Shown in pieces: positions 53,995 to 62,792 of a stretch of 64,000 nt of DNA. Under the pieces are notes generated by a model, which searched no databases, was not told the DNA's origin, and saw nothing but the letters and a program-made list of their open reading frames with translations. The stretch lies in contig CANRNN010000001.1 in the NCBI GenBank assembly GCA_947632025.1, positions 1 through 64,000 on the forward strand. The letters are read 5' to 3'. Source of the stretch: an uncultured Clostridia bacterium. GTDB lineage: Bacteria > Bacillota > Clostridia > Oscillospirales > Ruminococcaceae. How positions within the stretch are numbered: the first letter of the stretch is position 1; the number at the start of each line of letters is the position of its first letter. Made by a program: the position numbers and the translations under genes.

Positions 53995-54225
53995 ATGGAT
54001 CCGATTGATTTGTTGAATTACGGGATAATTTACGGGCTGCCCGCGGTGGCTGCCGTGGTGTTTGTCATAATGCTGGTAAGGTTTTTGAAAACACCTAAGG
54101 ATAACGCCGAGCTTCGCCGAAAATGCGGAATTCCCGCTATAGTGATGGGGATTATCGCGGGCGTGCTGGTAAGCGGTATGATTTTCATTATAGTATTGAC
54201 ACTGCTGGTTATTGCGAATATGTGA
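53995..54225 (+). CDS. Small membrane protein, first gene of PstS-like locus
   Basis: A 76-residue protein with two membrane helices (IIYGLPAVAAVVFVIMLV and AIVMGIIAGVLVSGMIFIIV) and a basic loop between (KTPKDNAELRRKCG). I use the ATG at 53995; the track GTG is 3 codons earlier. Not recognised. It lies 10 bp before another tiny membrane protein and shares its promoter. Confidence 0.65.
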   Translation: MDPIDLLNYGIIYGLPAVAAVVFVIMLVRFLKTPKDNAELRRKCGIPAIVMGIIAGVLVSGMIFIIVLTLLVIANM

Positions 54226-54235
54226 AAGGAAAGTT

Positions 54236-54373
54236 ATGAAAGACAGGATTTTTTACGGTATTCTTATTGCGGTGTGCGTTGTCGGGGCGGCAGTTTCGGC
54301 GGCTTTGGTGATTTATACTTTTCAGCTTTATGAACACGCATCGATAATTTCCTACATCGCGAACGGAGGATAA
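54236..54373 (+). CDS. Very small single-span membrane protein (45 aa)
   Basis: Too short for the ORF track. ATG at 54236 follows AAAGGAA; the protein reads MKDRIFYGILIAVCVVGAAV and on, with one membrane helix over residues 6-28 and a short outside tail ending IANGG. The stop TAA is 1 nt before the ATG of the PstS-like gene, whose ribosome site (GGAGG) lies inside it. The tight packing supports a real gene. Confidence 0.6.
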   Translation: MKDRIFYGILIAVCVVGAAVSAALVIYTFQLYEHASIISYIANGG

Positions 54374-54374
54374 T

Positions 54375-55331
54375 ATGAAGCTCGCAAAACAAATTCTTGC
54401 TATCGTGCTTACGGCGGCAGTGTTCGCGTCGTTTGATATTGCGGTTTATAACGTGGTCACAAAACGCTATATGAACCACAATTCCGAAGCTATGCAGGCA
54501 AAATCGGTGGAGCTTTGCAAGTATCTTCCGTTTGATGAAAATTCGGAAATAGTGAAAATAAATTCATCGTTCAAGCTGAATGAGAAACTGCCTGTTATAG
54601 ACGGCGCTGCGGCTCTTTATCCCGTGTTTTCGGCATTTGTAAACGCGGTTTATCCTAAGGAGAGCGTTCATTTTGACGGGGAGAATTTCACGTCCGACAG
54701 TGCGCTGCATTACACCAACACACGAGGCTCTTACAAGGCGATTGTTGACGGCGACGCGGATTTGATTTTTTGTGCGAAGCCGTCCGAGGAACAGTTAGCT
54801 TACGCGAAAGAAAAGGGCGTGGAGTTGGAACTTATCCCGATAGGACGCGAGGCGTTCGTTTTTATCGTGAATGCTGAAAATCCCGTTAATTCTCTAACTG
54901 AGGAACAGGTGAGAGATATTTATTCGGGGAAAATTCTAAACTGGTCGGAAGTCGGTGGAAAAAACCGCCTTATAAACGCGCTCGAAAGAAACGAGGGTAG
55001 CGGTTCGCAGACGCAGATGCTGTCGTTTATGGGCGGCAGAGAGATAAAACGTAATATTTTTGGCGCTTTAACAGGGAGTGCAATAGGATTTTCGTTCAGA
55101 TATTACGTTGAGGGGATAGTCGGAAATTCAGGCGTTAAAATACTGTCGATAAACGGCGTTTACCCCGATAAAGAACATATAGCAAACGGAGAATATCCGC
55201 TTTCGTCAAATTTTTACGCAGTTTGCCGAAAAAATGACGATAACGAAAACCTGCGCGCTTTTATTGATTGGATCATTTCAGAAGAAGGGCAGAAAATAAT
55301 TGAACAAAGTGAGTATGTTCCGCTAAAATGA
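54375..55331 (+). CDS. PstS-like substrate-binding protein with N-terminal membrane anchor
   Basis: A 318-residue protein of the phosphate-binding (PBP-like) superfamily. One N-terminal helix (residues 5-28) without a lipobox cysteine anchors or exports it. The binding-fold motifs are GAAALYPVFSAFVNAVYP, DADLIFCAKPSEEQ, GREAFVFIVNAENPVNSLT, and EEQVRDIYSGKILNWSEVGG with RNEGSGSQTQML, which carries the Ser/Arg contacts of PstS. No pstC, pstA, pstB or phoU is near. A sensory or scaffolding role is possible. GGAGG precedes the ATG. Confidence 0.82.
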   Translation: MKLAKQILAIVLTAAVFASFDIAVYNVVTKRYMNHNSEAMQAKSVELCKYLPFDENSEIVKINSSFKLNEKLPVIDGAAALYPVFSAFVNAVYPKESVHFDGENFTSDSALHYTNTRGSYKAIVDGDADLIFCAKPSEEQLAYAKEKGVELELIPIGREAFVFIVNAENPVNSLTEEQVRDIYSGKILNWSEVGGKNRLINALERNEGSGSQTQMLSFMGGREIKRNIFGALTGSAIGFSFRYYVEGIVGNSGVKILSINGVYPDKEHIANGEYPLSSNFYAVCRKNDDNENLRAFIDWIISEEGQKIIEQSEYVPLK

Positions 55332-55357
55332 AATTTTTCAAAAATAACGGAAAAAAC

Positions 55358-55386
55358 TTGAAAAATTTTGTAGAAAGTGGTATAAT
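55358..55386 (+). promoter_or_regulatory. Sigma-A promoter for tyrA
   Basis: TTGAAA (55358-55363), 17 bp, TATAAT (55381-55386). Confidence 0.85.
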
Positions 55387-55424
55387 ATCTATAATGACTT
55401 AAATAATTAAGGTGGAATTAAAGA

Positions 55425-56279
55425 ATGAATATCGCGGTCGTTGGTCTGGGTCTTATCGGAGGTTCAATATGTAAAGCTCTTAAGGCTAATACATTTCATC
55501 ACATAATGGGAATTGATACAGATCACGAAACTATAAGAAAAGCTATACAACAAGGAGCTATTGACGAGGAAATTACCGCCGACAGACTCTCGGAGGCTAA
55601 TCTAACAATTATTGCCCTTTATCCTTATGCTATCGTGGAGTTCGTCAAGGAAAACGCTGATAAATTTAAAAAAGGTTCTATCGTGATGGACACCTGCGGC
55701 GTGAAGGGATATATTGTCAGAAGCTGTACACCTGTCCTTGAGGAAAAGGGCGTTATCTTTATCGGTACTCACCCTATGGCGGGAACGGAACATTCCGGCT
55801 TTGACTACGCTACTGCCGATTTGTTTAACAAGGCGAGTTTTATCATTACGCCTGCCGAAAGCACTCCGCAGATAGCTATTGACCTTGTTTCAACGCTTGG
55901 AGCGTGTATGAACTTCGGACAGGTCGTAATTGCCACACCGGAACAGCATGACGCTAATATCGCGTATACCTCGCAGCTGGCACACGTCGTTTCAAACGCG
56001 TATGTTAAAAGTCCGTCGCTGTTGAGAGCCGACGGTTTCTCGGCGGGAAGTTTTCTGGATCTTACAAGGGTAGCGTACCTCAACGAGGATATGTGGTCGA
56101 GCTTGTTTATGTGCAACAAGGAAGCGCTGCTGTTCGAGATAAATTCAATTATAAAATCGCTATCCGAATACCGTGACGCAATGATAAACGACGATACCGA
56201 AACGCTTCGTGTTCTGCTTCGCAACGGTAAAGAGCTTAAAGAAAAGAGTATGGAGTTTTACGGACAGGGGCGAAGATAA
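55425..56279 (+). CDS. tyrA: Prephenate dehydrogenase
   Basis: A 284-residue NAD enzyme making 4-hydroxyphenylpyruvate for tyrosine. VVGLGLIGGSICKAL binds cofactor, VMDTCGVKGYIV and FIGTHPMAGTEHSGFDYA hold the catalytic histidine region, and TSQLAHVVSNAY is conserved. No ACT domain is fused. AAGGTGG lies upstream. The stop overlaps the next gene by 1 nt (TAATG). Confidence 0.93.
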   Translation: MNIAVVGLGLIGGSICKALKANTFHHIMGIDTDHETIRKAIQQGAIDEEITADRLSEANLTIIALYPYAIVEFVKENADKFKKGSIVMDTCGVKGYIVRSCTPVLEEKGVIFIGTHPMAGTEHSGFDYATADLFNKASFIITPAESTPQIAIDLVSTLGACMNFGQVVIATPEQHDANIAYTSQLAHVVSNAYVKSPSLLRADGFSAGSFLDLTRVAYLNEDMWSSLFMCNKEALLFEINSIIKSLSEYRDAMINDDTETLRVLLRNGKELKEKSMEFYGQGRR

Positions 56280-56836
56280 TGTCGGAAAAGAATACTCCCG
56301 GTATAGGCTATGTCGTGTCGCTGTGCGGAATTATGTGCGGTCTGGCTATAGCGCTGATGTTTGTGCTGGGAATGATACCGGCATTTGAGTATATAAGCTC
56401 CGCTACTGCGGGGGTACTTATATGGGTCATACGCGAGGAGCTTGGAGTTAAATACGGTCTTACAAGCTATCTTGCTGTGGGGATATTGGCGCTTCTTATC
56501 ACAATGAATTACGAGGCGGCAATAGTTTTCCTGTTTTTGCTCGGATATTATCCGATACTGCGGGAACATATACAGAAAATAAGGCTTAAATTACTGCGGT
56601 TAGTGGTGAAGCTTACGCTTTATACCGTTGCGGCAGTATCGGCGTATACTGTTCTTATATATGTTTTCGGAATGAAGGAGCTTCTGGAAGATATGGACGA
56701 TTTTGGAAAATACAGCTCCATTATTCTGCTTGCCGCGGGAGCAGGAGCGTTTTTGATGTACGATTTGCTGCTGACGGTTTATATCCCCCTCTATAAAAAG
56801 CTTATAAAGCCAAAAATACGCAAAAGAATGCACTGA
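56279..56836 (+). CDS. Hypothetical polytopic membrane protein
   Basis: A 185-residue protein with about five membrane helices (for example IMCGLAIALMFVLGMIPAF and LTSYLAVGILALLITM) and a basic C-terminus (KPKIRKRMH). Size and hydrophobicity recall substrate-capture (S) components of ECF transporters, but no vitamin-specific motif is seen. It starts on the tyrA stop, so it is coupled to that gene. Confidence 0.72.
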   Translation: MSEKNTPGIGYVVSLCGIMCGLAIALMFVLGMIPAFEYISSATAGVLIWVIREELGVKYGLTSYLAVGILALLITMNYEAAIVFLFLLGYYPILREHIQKIRLKLLRLVVKLTLYTVAAVSAYTVLIYVFGMKELLEDMDDFGKYSSIILLAAGAGAFLMYDLLLTVYIPLYKKLIKPKIRKRMH

Positions 56837-56847
56837 AGGGACAATTT

Positions 56848-57438
56848 ATGAAAAATTTGCTTATGAGAAGCGGGTGCAAAGTCCCGTTTCCCGAACGGCT
56901 TTTTGAGTGCTACGCTGTGTGTGACGACAGGATAATCGCGAATGTCGGGGCGGATAAACTGGGCGCTATGATGATTCATTTCATAGGTATGCACGACGAA
57001 CCGTTGTTCTTTATTCTGGAGCTTCCCACAAATAAAAATGACGAGCCCGATATTGAACATTCGGTTCACACGGACGTTTATTATATTGACTGGCTTTCTC
57101 AGGCGCAGGCATCAACGGTGCTGGCGCGTGTGGGAGATATTCTGTACAGCGACGGAATTGCGGCGTTCGGGTTTGGGTGTCATGACAGCGGTGAGGAAAT
57201 TTTCTCAATCGAGTACAATTATGTCGTTTTGTTCAGCAAAAATCTCGAAAAATACGAGTTGTTCTTTACCGAGCATGATATCCCGAAAACGGAAAATTTT
57301 GTAAGCGCGTGGGATACCGTATCAGACGAACATCCTGCGGAGAGCTTTGCCATAACGGTTGACGGGAAAATGATTTACGATATTCCCGAAATGTTGAAGG
57401 ATATGGGAATTTACCTCGCGGAACGCCGCGAGAGATAA
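56848..57438 (+). CDS. Hypothetical protein, unrecognised
   Basis: A 196-residue soluble acidic protein. AAGGGA precedes the ATG. No known motif; the run HDSGEEIFSIEYNYVVLFSK suggests a beta-rich domain. It lies between the membrane protein and pepF with 11-17 bp gaps and so belongs to the same transcription unit. Confidence 0.65.
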   Translation: MKNLLMRSGCKVPFPERLFECYAVCDDRIIANVGADKLGAMMIHFIGMHDEPLFFILELPTNKNDEPDIEHSVHTDVYYIDWLSQAQASTVLARVGDILYSDGIAAFGFGCHDSGEEIFSIEYNYVVLFSKNLEKYELFFTEHDIPKTENFVSAWDTVSDEHPAESFAITVDGKMIYDIPEMLKDMGIYLAERRER

Positions 57439-57455
57439 AGATAAAGGAGGATTTT

Positions 57456-59252
57456 ATGTCGGAAAGAATACCTGTAAGGGCGGACGTTTCCGCCGAAAAC
57501 AAATGGTCTATCGAGGATATCTACGCTTCCGATGAGCTTTGGGAGAAAGATCTCGTAAAAGCGGCGGAGTATGTGGATAAAATCGAAAATTACCGTGGAA
57601 AACTGCGTGAAAGCGGAAAATCACTGCTTGAATATTTCAGGCTCGATGATGAACTGACGCTGCTGTTCGACAGCCTGATAAATTACGCGCAGCGCAAGGG
57701 CGACGAGGATACGCGAGTCGCGAAATATCAGGATATGTGCGGCAGAATGGAGATGCTTCTTGTGAAGATTTCGGGTGCTTCGGCGTTTGTTGTTCCCGAA
57801 ATTCTTGAAATCTCCGATGAGAGTATGGAGCAATTCTTCAAGGACTGCCCCGAACTTGAACTTTACAGAAAAGCACTCGACAGAATACGTCACAGGCGTG
57901 CGCATATACTTTCCGAAAACGAGGAGCGCTTAATGGCTCTGGCGGGGGAGATGCTCGGAACTCCGGAAACGATCTTCTCTATGTTCAATGACGCGGACCT
58001 GAAATTTCCGGACGCGGTTGACAAGGACGGAAATCTTCATCAGGTAACTCACGAAAGTTATATCCCGCTTGTTCAAAGCCCCGACAGGGTGCTTAGAAAA
58101 TCCGCGTTTGAAGGGCTTTATCACACCTATGAGGGCTTTAAGAACAGCTCCGCGGTAATGCTTTCAGCACAAGTGAAAACGCTTGTGTTCAGTGCGAGAG
58201 CGAGAAAATATCAAAGCACTCTTGAAATGTCGCTCGACCGTAACGAAGTCGATACAAGAGTATATCACAGCCTTATCGAAGCAGTTCATGATAATATGGG
58301 ACTTATGCATAGATATGTAAAGCTGCGAAAAAAAGCTCTGGGGCTTTCGGAGCTTCACGCATATGACCTATATACCCCAATCGTTGACGGCGTGGAGGAC
58401 AATGTTCCTTATGAACAGGCAAAACGCGAAGTGTGCGAGGCTCTAGCTCCTTTGGGAGAGGATTATCTGAAAATCTTCCGTGAGGGGTTGGAGAACGGCT
58501 GGATAGATGTTCTTGAAAACGAGGGAAAGCGCAGCGGAGCGTATTCAGCAGGAGCAAAGGTTCACCCGTTCGTTTTGCTGAATTACAAGAATACGCTTAA
58601 TTGGGAATTTACGCTCGCTCACGAAATGGGTCACGCGATACATTCCTATCTATCCAATAAGAATCAGCCGACGGTGTATTCCGATTATGTGATTTTCGTC
58701 GCGGAGGTCGCTTCCACCTGCAACGAGAGCCTGCTTATGCAGTATCTGCTGAAAAATACGTCGGATAAAAAGCGAAAGGCGTTTCTTGTAAATTATTTTC
58801 TGGAGCAGTTTCGGACTACTCTTTACAGGCAGACAATGTTTGCGGAGTTCGAGCTTATGATTAACGAGAAAGTCGAACGCGGAGAAACACTTACCGCTGA
58901 AAATCTCTGTGAGATGTATCACAAGCTTAATGTCGATTATTACGGCGAAGATCTGATAGTGGACAGCGAGCTTGATATGGAATGGGCAAGAATACCGCAT
59001 TTCTACTATGATTATTATGTTTATCAGTATGCGACGGGCTTTTCCGCTGCAGTAGCTCTTTCAAGGAGAATACTTGACAAGGGCGAAAGTGCCGTTAAGG
59101 ATTACATCGGATTTCTTAGCGGCGGTTGCTCTGCTGACCCTATAACGCTTCTTAGGGGAGCAGGCGTAGATATGACAGGAAAAAATGCAGTAAACGAGGC
59201 ACTGAAGCTTTTCGGGTCACTGCTTGATGAGATGGGAGAATTACTGAAATAA
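57456..59252 (+). CDS. pepF: Oligoendopeptidase F (M3B)
   Basis: A 598-residue zinc peptidase cutting short peptides in the cytoplasm. The zinc motif HEMGHAIHSYLS is near residue 389, with the downstream glutamate in VAEVASTCNESLL. NKWSIEDIYASDELW is the typical N-terminus and RIPHFYYDYYVYQYATGFSAA the typical C-terminal motif. AAGGAGG precedes the ATG. The next gene begins 1 nt after its stop. Confidence 0.96.
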   Translation: MSERIPVRADVSAENKWSIEDIYASDELWEKDLVKAAEYVDKIENYRGKLRESGKSLLEYFRLDDELTLLFDSLINYAQRKGDEDTRVAKYQDMCGRMEMLLVKISGASAFVVPEILEISDESMEQFFKDCPELELYRKALDRIRHRRAHILSENEERLMALAGEMLGTPETIFSMFNDADLKFPDAVDKDGNLHQVTHESYIPLVQSPDRVLRKSAFEGLYHTYEGFKNSSAVMLSAQVKTLVFSARARKYQSTLEMSLDRNEVDTRVYHSLIEAVHDNMGLMHRYVKLRKKALGLSELHAYDLYTPIVDGVEDNVPYEQAKREVCEALAPLGEDYLKIFREGLENGWIDVLENEGKRSGAYSAGAKVHPFVLLNYKNTLNWEFTLAHEMGHAIHSYLSNKNQPTVYSDYVIFVAEVASTCNESLLMQYLLKNTSDKKRKAFLVNYFLEQFRTTLYRQTMFAEFELMINEKVERGETLTAENLCEMYHKLNVDYYGEDLIVDSELDMEWARIPHFYYDYYVYQYATGFSAAVALSRRILDKGESAVKDYIGFLSGGCSADPITLLRGAGVDMTGKNAVNEALKLFGSLLDEMGELLK

Positions 59253-59253
59253 T

Positions 59254-60369
59254 ATGGAATTTAATGATTATAACAGCATCCAATTGTATGATGTATTCAC
59301 AAAATTTGCCAAAGGCAGAAAGTCGCTCACATTACTGATCGACAATGAACGGAATATTTTGTTTTCAAACAACAGAAGAATCATCAAAGAAAACAGGAAA
59401 CTTGATTTAATCGTCAACGAAAATGTTTCTATTAAATTTGAAGATGGACAGATATTCAAAGCAAAGATAAATTCAAAGTTCTACAATTGCAGGGTATACC
59501 GTTTAACCAAAAATTTTCTTTATTGTGAGCTTTTCAACAGTAATGACATAATAAAGCTCTCAAACGGTATGGAGCTGAGAGATGGATTGAACACCGAAAT
59601 AGGTATTATCAATGAAAAGATAAAAAATATTTTGAGAATCTGCAAATCTTCCCTGCATAATGTAAAATTCACAGATAGAAACAGAGTAAATGCCGGCACG
59701 ATCGAAATAATTCATGATATGCTCTCTGATATCGCTGTTTCCTGTGATATTCTTTCTCAATTCTTAAATGACAATACGGTTGAAAATCCTATTATTGTTG
59801 ATCTGAATGAAACCCTAAAGACTTTTTCTATTCTTTGCAATGAATCACTTTGTAATACGAATAAACATATTGAATATATTAAAAACATTGAAAATGGCGA
59901 ATTATTTTATACAACATTGAGATTTGAAAATTTTATATTCATAATAATGAATGCCATTCACAGTGCGCTTTTTCTTTCCGAAACTGAAGTTCCCATTAAT
60001 ATCTTTTTGAGAAAAGAAATAATTGAAGAAAAACAAGTTAATGTTATTGAAATAGATTTTGAAACTTTATACAATTTTTCCGAGGAAGAGCTTGAAAACA
60101 ACACGATTTTTTCTTCGGTCATGGGATTGATAAGAAGTGAAATATCCAAAAAATATCTCACACAGTGCGGCGGCAGTCTTAATATGGAATACAACAAATT
60201 TTGTTCAAAAGCAAAAATCAGGATAATATTTCAGGAATCTGTTATAAACGCCGAAAGGGATAGTAAATATATTTTCAATTGCCCGTCTTATTTTGTTGAC
60301 GAGCTGCATATGCTTTATCCCTTAGAGCTTGCACTTATGGAAATAAAAAACGAAAACGGAAAAAAATAA
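59254..60369 (+). CDS. Uncharacterised protein resembling a degenerate histidine kinase
   Basis: A 371-residue soluble protein, clearly more AT-rich and Asn/Ile/Lys-rich than its neighbours. Residues ~20-90 look PAS-like (SLTLLIDNERNILFSNNRR). Residues ~130-170 form a helical pair (AGTIEIIHDMLSDIAVSC) where a dimerisation domain would sit. Residues ~220-330 mimic a HATPase domain: FENFIFIIMNAIHSAL for the N box, INVIEIDFET-like strand, and SEISKKYLTQCGGSLNME for the final helix and strand (usual form KIVELHGGxIxVES). No G boxes (DxGxG, GxGxG) remain. It touches pepF (1-nt gap) and has no ribosome site of its own. Function unknown. Confidence 0.55.
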   Translation: MEFNDYNSIQLYDVFTKFAKGRKSLTLLIDNERNILFSNNRRIIKENRKLDLIVNENVSIKFEDGQIFKAKINSKFYNCRVYRLTKNFLYCELFNSNDIIKLSNGMELRDGLNTEIGIINEKIKNILRICKSSLHNVKFTDRNRVNAGTIEIIHDMLSDIAVSCDILSQFLNDNTVENPIIVDLNETLKTFSILCNESLCNTNKHIEYIKNIENGELFYTTLRFENFIFIIMNAIHSALFLSETEVPINIFLRKEIIEEKQVNVIEIDFETLYNFSEEELENNTIFSSVMGLIRSEISKKYLTQCGGSLNMEYNKFCSKAKIRIIFQESVINAERDSKYIFNCPSYFVDELHMLYPLELALMEIKNENGKK

Positions 60370-60425
60370 AATCGCTCTTTACATAACGTTCAACAGGTTT
60401 TCACATTTCTATCATAGTTTTGGTT

Positions 60426-60526
60426 TATAATTAAATTGTCGGAGAGATCCGACAAGCAATGTTCATAGTTTCCTCTTGCGAATTGGGCGTTCTTTATCAG
60501 AATCTCGTAAAGAACGCCGTTTTTTT
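60426..60526 (+). ncRNA. Candidate leader or small RNA upstream of the two-component system
   Basis: TATAAT (60426-60431) is followed by a perfect hairpin TTGTCGGA-GAGA-TCCGACAA (60436-60455), ~30 nt of unpaired sequence, then a strong 11-bp terminator (60486-60526). No ORF longer than a few codons fits. No good -35 is seen at 17 bp, which lowers confidence. It may be an attenuator for the response regulator gene or a free ~90-nt RNA. Confidence 0.45.
60486..60526 (+). terminator. Strong intrinsic terminator before the response regulator gene
   Basis: GGCGTTCTTTA / TAAAGAACGCC, a perfect 11-bp stem with an 11-nt loop and TTTTTTT. It ends either the pepF unit or the candidate leader RNA. No strong promoter is visible between it and the response regulator, apart from a weak TTGTACAATGTAATAA stretch. 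Confidence 0.88.
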
Positions 60527-60578
60527 ATCTGTTGTACAATGTAATAAAATTCCGTAATTTTTTGCATCGGAGGTTTTT

Positions 60579-61253
60579 ATGTATAGGATTCTGGTTGTAG
60601 ATGACGAAGAAAATATCCGCGAGGTACTAAAAGAATACGCGGAATTCGAGGGTCATACTGTCGACGAGGCAGCGGACGGTATGCAGGCTATCGAAATGGT
60701 AAAAAAGAACGATTATGACATAATAATTATGGACGTTATGATGCCAAGACTTGACGGATATTCCGCTTGCAAGGAAATCCGCAAGATAAAGCAGATTCCG
60801 GTGCTTATGCTTTCTGCAAGAGGAGAGGAGTACGATAAGCTGTTCGGCTTTGAACTCGGTATCGACGATTATGTTGTAAAGCCGTTCTCTCCGAAAGAGG
60901 TAATGGCAAGAATAAACGCGATAGTAAAGCGCAACGCTCCGCCTGTCGCAGCAACGGTTTCCGAAGTCGAAAAATTCGAGGGTCTGGAGGTAAATTTTAC
61001 ATCACGCGATGTATTTATCGACGGCGAGAAGGTAAATCTTACGCCGAAAGAATACGACCTGCTGTTTTTCTTGGTGAGAAACAAGAACATAGCCCTTACA
61101 AGAAACAAGCTTCTGGAAGAAGTATGGGGGTATGACTTCTTCGGCGACGACAGAACGATTGATACTCATATAAAAATGCTTCGCAATAATTTAGGAAAAT
61201 ACCGTAAATTTATTGTGACACTTCGCGGATTGGGATATAAGTTCGAGGCTTGA
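60579..61253 (+). CDS. OmpR/PhoB-type response regulator
   Basis: A 224-residue regulator. Receiver domain with phospho-acceptor Asp52 (IIMDVMMPRLDG), DDEE acidic pocket, and Lys101 in VVKPFSPKEV. The C-terminal winged helix (~125-224) has NLTPKEYDLLFFLVRNKN and DRTIDTHIKMLRNNLGK. CGGAGG precedes the ATG. The partner kinase begins 1 nt after its stop. Confidence 0.96.
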   Translation: MYRILVVDDEENIREVLKEYAEFEGHTVDEAADGMQAIEMVKKNDYDIIIMDVMMPRLDGYSACKEIRKIKQIPVLMLSARGEEYDKLFGFELGIDDYVVKPFSPKEVMARINAIVKRNAPPVAATVSEVEKFEGLEVNFTSRDVFIDGEKVNLTPKEYDLLFFLVRNKNIALTRNKLLEEVWGYDFFGDDRTIDTHIKMLRNNLGKYRKFIVTLRGLGYKFEA

Positions 61254-61254
61254 T

Positions 61255-62739
61255 ATGAATTTCTTTAGGAGTATTAAGTTCAGAGTCTGGGCGCTGTTTG
61301 AAATAGTCGTAATTGTATTGCTGGCGTTTACTTATATCTTCCTTATAGCGCTTTTTCCTCATTTTTATGAGTGGATGAAAACTTACGAGATAAGCGAAGC
61401 CCTCGTCGATATACGCGAAAACTGGGAAAGTGAAAATATAGGCAGCGTTATCAACGAGCAAGCAATAAGGAAAAAAATGTATGTGGAGATTTATTTTCCT
61501 AATACAGGTTATTCCTATTATGCAAATAAGCTCGGCGGCTCCCTTTCTTTGAACGGTCTGGGAAAAACTCCTATTACAAAGGAAGTAAGAGAATCGGAAA
61601 GGGGACTTATAAAGCGTCGTTTCCGCGACGAAATGGAGGATAATTCCGTACTTCTGGTCGGAAGTTATATCGGCGAGGACAAAAACGATCCGGAAGCGTA
61701 TATTTTCATATGCAACTACCTTGAACCTATCGGAACGACCGTACAGATATTCACACGGCAGTTTATGTTTGTAGGTGTCGTGATGATGGTATTTACAGTG
61801 TTTTTGTCAATGCTCTTTTCTTACGAGATTTCCGCTCCTATAATTAGAATAAACAATTCCGCAAAGGAGCTGCCGCAGGGGAAATTCAACGTAAAGATCG
61901 CAAAGCGTGATTACGGTGAGATAAAACAACTTGCGGGGACGCTTACTTCCGCTTCAAAGGAAATAGCGAAATCGGACGATCTGCGGCGCGAATTGATGTC
62001 GAATATTTCTCATGACCTCCGAACTCCGCTTACTATGATAAAGGCTTACGCCGAAATGATACGCGATATATCGGGCGAAAATCCCGAAAAGCGTGATCGC
62101 CATCTGAAAGTCATAATCGACGAAACCGACAGGCTTTCTTCGCTTGTGAATGATATTCTTGACCTTTCAAAGCTTCAGGCAGGAGTTACCGAAATGCATC
62201 CGGAAACATTCAACTTCTCGGTAAGGCTTTCGGGCGTGATTTCCAGATTCGATATTCTTAAGGAAAACGATGGGATCATAATCAACCTTGAAGCGGATAA
62301 GGATATTATTATCACGGCGGATATAACAAAGCTCGAACAGGTTGTCTATAATCTTATAAACAACGCCGTTATATATGCAGGCGACGACAATACGGTAATT
62401 GTACGCCTGTTCCGCAAGGGCGACGGAAATGTACGCTTTGAGGTCATCGACCACGGAGAGGGTATCTCCGCAGAAAATCTTCCGTATATCTGGGACAGAT
62501 ACTATAAAGTAAGCGAGCGCAACAAAACGCACAAGCGGGCTAAGATGGGCAGCGGAATAGGCTTGTCTATCGTAAAGAGTGTCCTTGAAGGTCATAATTT
62601 TCCATACGGAGCGGACAGCCGCGAGGGAGAAGGAAGCACATTCTGGTTTGAAGCTCCCGAATATCTTGAGGTCAAGACAGAAGCAAAACCCGTTCACGGA
62701 AAGCGTTCGGTTTCCGAAAAAAAGCACGAAACAAAATAA
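61255..62739 (+). CDS. Sensor histidine kinase
   Basis: A 494-residue membrane kinase. TM1 is ~12-33 and TM2 ~170-190, enclosing an outside sensor domain of ~135 residues. HAMP follows (~190-245), then HisKA with phospho-acceptor His253 (SNISHDLRTPLTM) and a complete HATPase domain (NLINNAVIYAG, DHGEGIS, GSGIGLSIVKSV). It would sense an envelope signal and phosphorylate the regulator encoded just before it. The signal is unknown. The C-terminal tail after the kinase core is basic. Confidence 0.96.
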   Translation: MNFFRSIKFRVWALFEIVVIVLLAFTYIFLIALFPHFYEWMKTYEISEALVDIRENWESENIGSVINEQAIRKKMYVEIYFPNTGYSYYANKLGGSLSLNGLGKTPITKEVRESERGLIKRRFRDEMEDNSVLLVGSYIGEDKNDPEAYIFICNYLEPIGTTVQIFTRQFMFVGVVMMVFTVFLSMLFSYEISAPIIRINNSAKELPQGKFNVKIAKRDYGEIKQLAGTLTSASKEIAKSDDLRRELMSNISHDLRTPLTMIKAYAEMIRDISGENPEKRDRHLKVIIDETDRLSSLVNDILDLSKLQAGVTEMHPETFNFSVRLSGVISRFDILKENDGIIINLEADKDIIITADITKLEQVVYNLINNAVIYAGDDNTVIVRLFRKGDGNVRFEVIDHGEGISAENLPYIWDRYYKVSERNKTHKRAKMGSGIGLSIVKSVLEGHNFPYGADSREGEGSTFWFEAPEYLEVKTEAKPVHGKRSVSEKKHETK

Positions 62740-62746
62740 AAAAACA

Positions 62747-62776
62747 CGGCAGAGCAAAATCTGCCGCGTTTTTCGT
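62747..62776. terminator. Bidirectional terminator
   Basis: CGGCAGA / TCTGCCG with loop GCAAAA, T-run CGTTTTTCGTTTTT on + and A/T-rich flank for the minus strand. It separates the kinase gene from convergent argF. Confidence 0.85.
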
Positions 62777-62792
62777 TTTTATTAAGACAAAA

